Shown here: positions 5,466 through 6,783 of the stretch, in pieces | Layout of the letters: each line of letters begins with the position of its first letter | How positions within the stretch are numbered: position 1 is the stretch's first letter | Origin: Clostridia bacterium | GTDB taxonomy: Bacteria; Bacillota; Clostridia; RGIG6154 | DNA length: 6,783 nt | Assembly: GCA_017622395.1 (NCBI GenBank) | Contig: JAGARF010000055.1 | Coordinates: 1-6,783 of the forward strand | Direction of reading: 5' to 3' | Made by a program: the position numbers and the translations under genes | Notes under the pieces: model-generated | Databases searched by the model: none | The model's input: the letters and a program-made list of their open reading frames with translations, nothing else | Told to the model about the DNA's origin: nothing

Positions 5466-6550
5466 TGTTTGAAAATATGTCTTTTGATTATTTAATTAAA
5501 AGAGCTATTTCTAATGTACCTAATAATGTTGACAAAAGACAAGGCTCTATTATTTATGATGCTATTGCTCCTTGTTGCCTTGAAATAGCTAAAATATACG
5601 AAAGTCTTGACAATGTTTTAAACCAAGTTTTTGCAGATACTTCTAGCAGAGAATTTTTAATTAGGCGTGCAGAAGAAAGAGGGCTTACTCCTAAGCCCTC
5701 ATCTCCTGCTATTATGAAAGGGGTATTTAATAAAAATGTTAGCATTGGCTCTAGATTTTTTATTGACGGACTTATTTATTTTGTTAGTGAAAAAATTTCT
5801 GATTGCAATTTTAAACTTACTTGTGAAACAAACGGTTCAGAAGGACACAGACATTTCGGTACTTTATTACCTTTGGACAATATTGACGGACTTAACAAGG
5901 CTGAAATTACAGAAATAATCGTTACAGGAGAGGACGAAGAAGATACAGAACTCTTTCGCCAAAGATATTTTGACAGCTTTAATGCCCTTGCTTTTGGTGG
6001 AAACAAAAAAGATTACATAGAAAAAGTTAATACAATTTCTGGTGTTGGAGGGTGCAAAGTTTTTCCTGCTTTTTTTGGCCCAGGTACTGTTAGGCTTGTT
6101 ATTATTTCTTCTGGTTATTCTAGAATTTCTACTGATTTCGCAAAACAAATTAAAGAACTTGCTGACCCTTTTGAATATTCTTCTGAAGGTGTTGGATTTG
6201 CTCCTATTGGCCACAAGGTTTATGTTGAAAGTGTGAAAGAAAGACCTATTACTATTGATATTCAAATTGAACTTTTAAGCCACGCTGATTTTGACTTTAT
6301 TTCTCAAAAGGTTATTGAATGTATTAAAAATTATTTTTACGAACTTTCTAAAGTTTGGGCTGACAACTCTTATACAGAAATTGTTTCTATGAAACTTGGT
6401 ACGGAAATTTTTAATATTAACGGAGTTAAAAATGTTTCTGATATTTCTATTTTTGGAGAAGATTCTTTTCTTAGCTTCTCTCTTGAAGATGATGAAATTC
6501 CTATTCTTAAACAAATTTCAATTAATGGTACTACTTTGGAGGGGATTTAA
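5465..6550 (+). CDS. xkdT: Baseplate J-like protein (XkdT-like)
   Basis: Predicted 361-residue baseplate wedge protein of the Mu gp47/P2 gpJ/T4 gp6 family, which links the hub to tail fibres and transmits the contraction trigger. The N-terminal region MSFDYLIKRAISNVPNNVDKRQGSIIYDAIAPCCLE (about residues 5-40) is the family opening, with the D-x-R-x-G-S motif. It is followed by SSREFLIRRAEERGLTPKPSSPA (about 60-82), then the central beta domain and the hallmark GEDEEDTELFRQRYFDSFNALAFGGNKKDYIEKVNTISGVGGCKVFP (about 155-201). The C-terminal part has VGFAPIGHKVYVESV, typical of the third domain. Length is normal. GGAGGTG (5450-5456) precedes the ATG, and both ends overlap neighbours by one base as TAATG. 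Confidence 0.9.
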   Translation: MFENMSFDYLIKRAISNVPNNVDKRQGSIIYDAIAPCCLEIAKIYESLDNVLNQVFADTSSREFLIRRAEERGLTPKPSSPAIMKGVFNKNVSIGSRFFIDGLIYFVSEKISDCNFKLTCETNGSEGHRHFGTLLPLDNIDGLNKAEITEIIVTGEDEEDTELFRQRYFDSFNALAFGGNKKDYIEKVNTISGVGGCKVFPAFFGPGTVRLVIISSGYSRISTDFAKQIKELADPFEYSSEGVGFAPIGHKVYVESVKERPITIDIQIELLSHADFDFISQKVIECIKNYFYELSKVWADNSYTEIVSMKLGTEIFNINGVKNVSDISIFGEDSFLSFSLEDDEIPILKQISINGTTLEGI

Positions 6551-6783
6551 TGCTTTTAAATTATATTCCAAAATTTTTGGCTGATATTAAAGAATTACAA
6601 TTAATTTTTTCTTCTCTTGACCTAGAAATTGATACTATTAACAAATATGTTAAAGAATTATTTTTGGGTCAATTTATTATTTATTGCGACATAAAATATA
6701 TAGAGAGGTTTGAAAAAATTCTTGGTATTAATAATGTTTCTCATTTATCTACCGAAGCACGAAGAAAAAAACTTATTTTGAAA
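6550..6783 (+). CDS. xkdU: XkdU-like tail protein (DUF2313/YmfQ-like), 3' end outside window
   Basis: N-terminal 78 residues of a predicted XkdU/YmfQ family baseplate protein, which in related phages follows baseplate J and precedes tail-fibre genes. Visible family marks are the MLLNYIPKFLADIKELQLIFSSLDLEIDTI opening, a short helical linker, and the IKYIERFEKILGI segment (about residues 51-63), equivalent to the 'x-W-E-x-x-L-G-I' core, with F in place of the usual Trp. A basic EARRKKLILK follows. ATG 6550 overlaps the previous stop by one base, and GGAGGGG (6538-6544) is the RBS. The remainder is beyond the window. Confidence 0.72.
   Translation, partial: MLLNYIPKFLADIKELQLIFSSLDLEIDTINKYVKELFLGQFIIYCDIKYIERFEKILGINNVSHLSTEARRKKLILK

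Noticed and set aside
5867..6265. 132-codon open frame on the minus strand.
   Set aside because: It is antisense to the clearly coding baseplate J gene, with no RBS and low-complexity Asn/Arg/Phe-rich content.
1..6783. Many TTGACA/TTGACAA strings that look like sigma-A -35 boxes.
   Set aside because: They come from Ile/Leu-Asp-Asn/Lys codons within genes, and none has a convincing TATAAT at 17 bp in an intergenic position.
1..6783. Possibility of a CRISPR array, tRNA, diversity-generating retroelement or toxin-antitoxin pair.
   Set aside because: No spaced direct repeats, no cloverleaf, no reverse transcriptase and no small paired ORFs are visible; the window is filled by structural phage genes and the one palindromic element.
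1..6783. The locus being a phage-derived contractile injection system or tailocin.
   Set aside because: Capsid, portal, scaffold and neck genes are present, which such headless systems lack.

Overview
The window is part of the structural-gene operon of a contractile-tailed phage or prophage (PBSX/XkdQ-U type baseplate) in a low-GC Bacillota, most likely a Clostridia host. The evidence is the strongly A+T-rich sequence, the strong GGAGG-type ribosome binding sites, the mix of ATG, TTG and GTG starts, and protein families typical of clostridial myoviruses. All genes are on the + strand and almost all are tightly packed or overlapping, as in a late phage operon. The window is cut at both ends, inside the major capsid gene on the left and inside an XkdU-like gene on the right.

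Layout: (1) 1-945, C-terminal part of an HK97-fold major capsid protein. (2) 942-1106, a non-coding element that is one long imperfect palindrome with about 17-22 bp terminal inverted repeats and a TTAA at each end. It looks like a MITE inserted exactly at the capsid stop codon. (3) 1128-1873, two head-tail connector genes, a gp6/gp15-like adaptor and a head-closure (stopper) protein, coupled by a GTGA overlap. (4) 1898-3683, an SPP1 gp6-like portal gene and a short GP20-like scaffold gene whose 5' end lies inside the portal reading frame. (5) 3721-6783, a baseplate module in the usual order XkdQ, XkdR (DUF2577), XkdS (DUF2634, gp25-like), XkdT (baseplate J) and XkdU (partial).

Together these genes would build the capsid shell, the portal vertex, the neck and the baseplate hub and wedges. 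What stands out is the order and the gaps. Portal and scaffold normally precede the capsid gene, but here they follow the connectors. The sheath, tube and tape-measure genes normally found between neck and baseplate are absent, and so is a minor head protein. The displaced portal-scaffold block is bounded by an identical 13-bp direct repeat lying over the RBS/TTG starts of the portal and xkdQ-like genes, which suggests a recombination boundary.

Other oddities are an apparent ATT start codon for the XkdR-like gene, a portal C-terminus that reads out of frame into the scaffold gene, a scaffold that seems to lack most of its coiled coil, and no GATC found anywhere in 6.8 kb on a read-through by eye. 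No RNA gene, CRISPR array, integrase, lysis gene or clear promoter was found. I see no wholly new defence or enzymatic system; the novelty is in genome architecture, the inserted element and sequence-level signatures.
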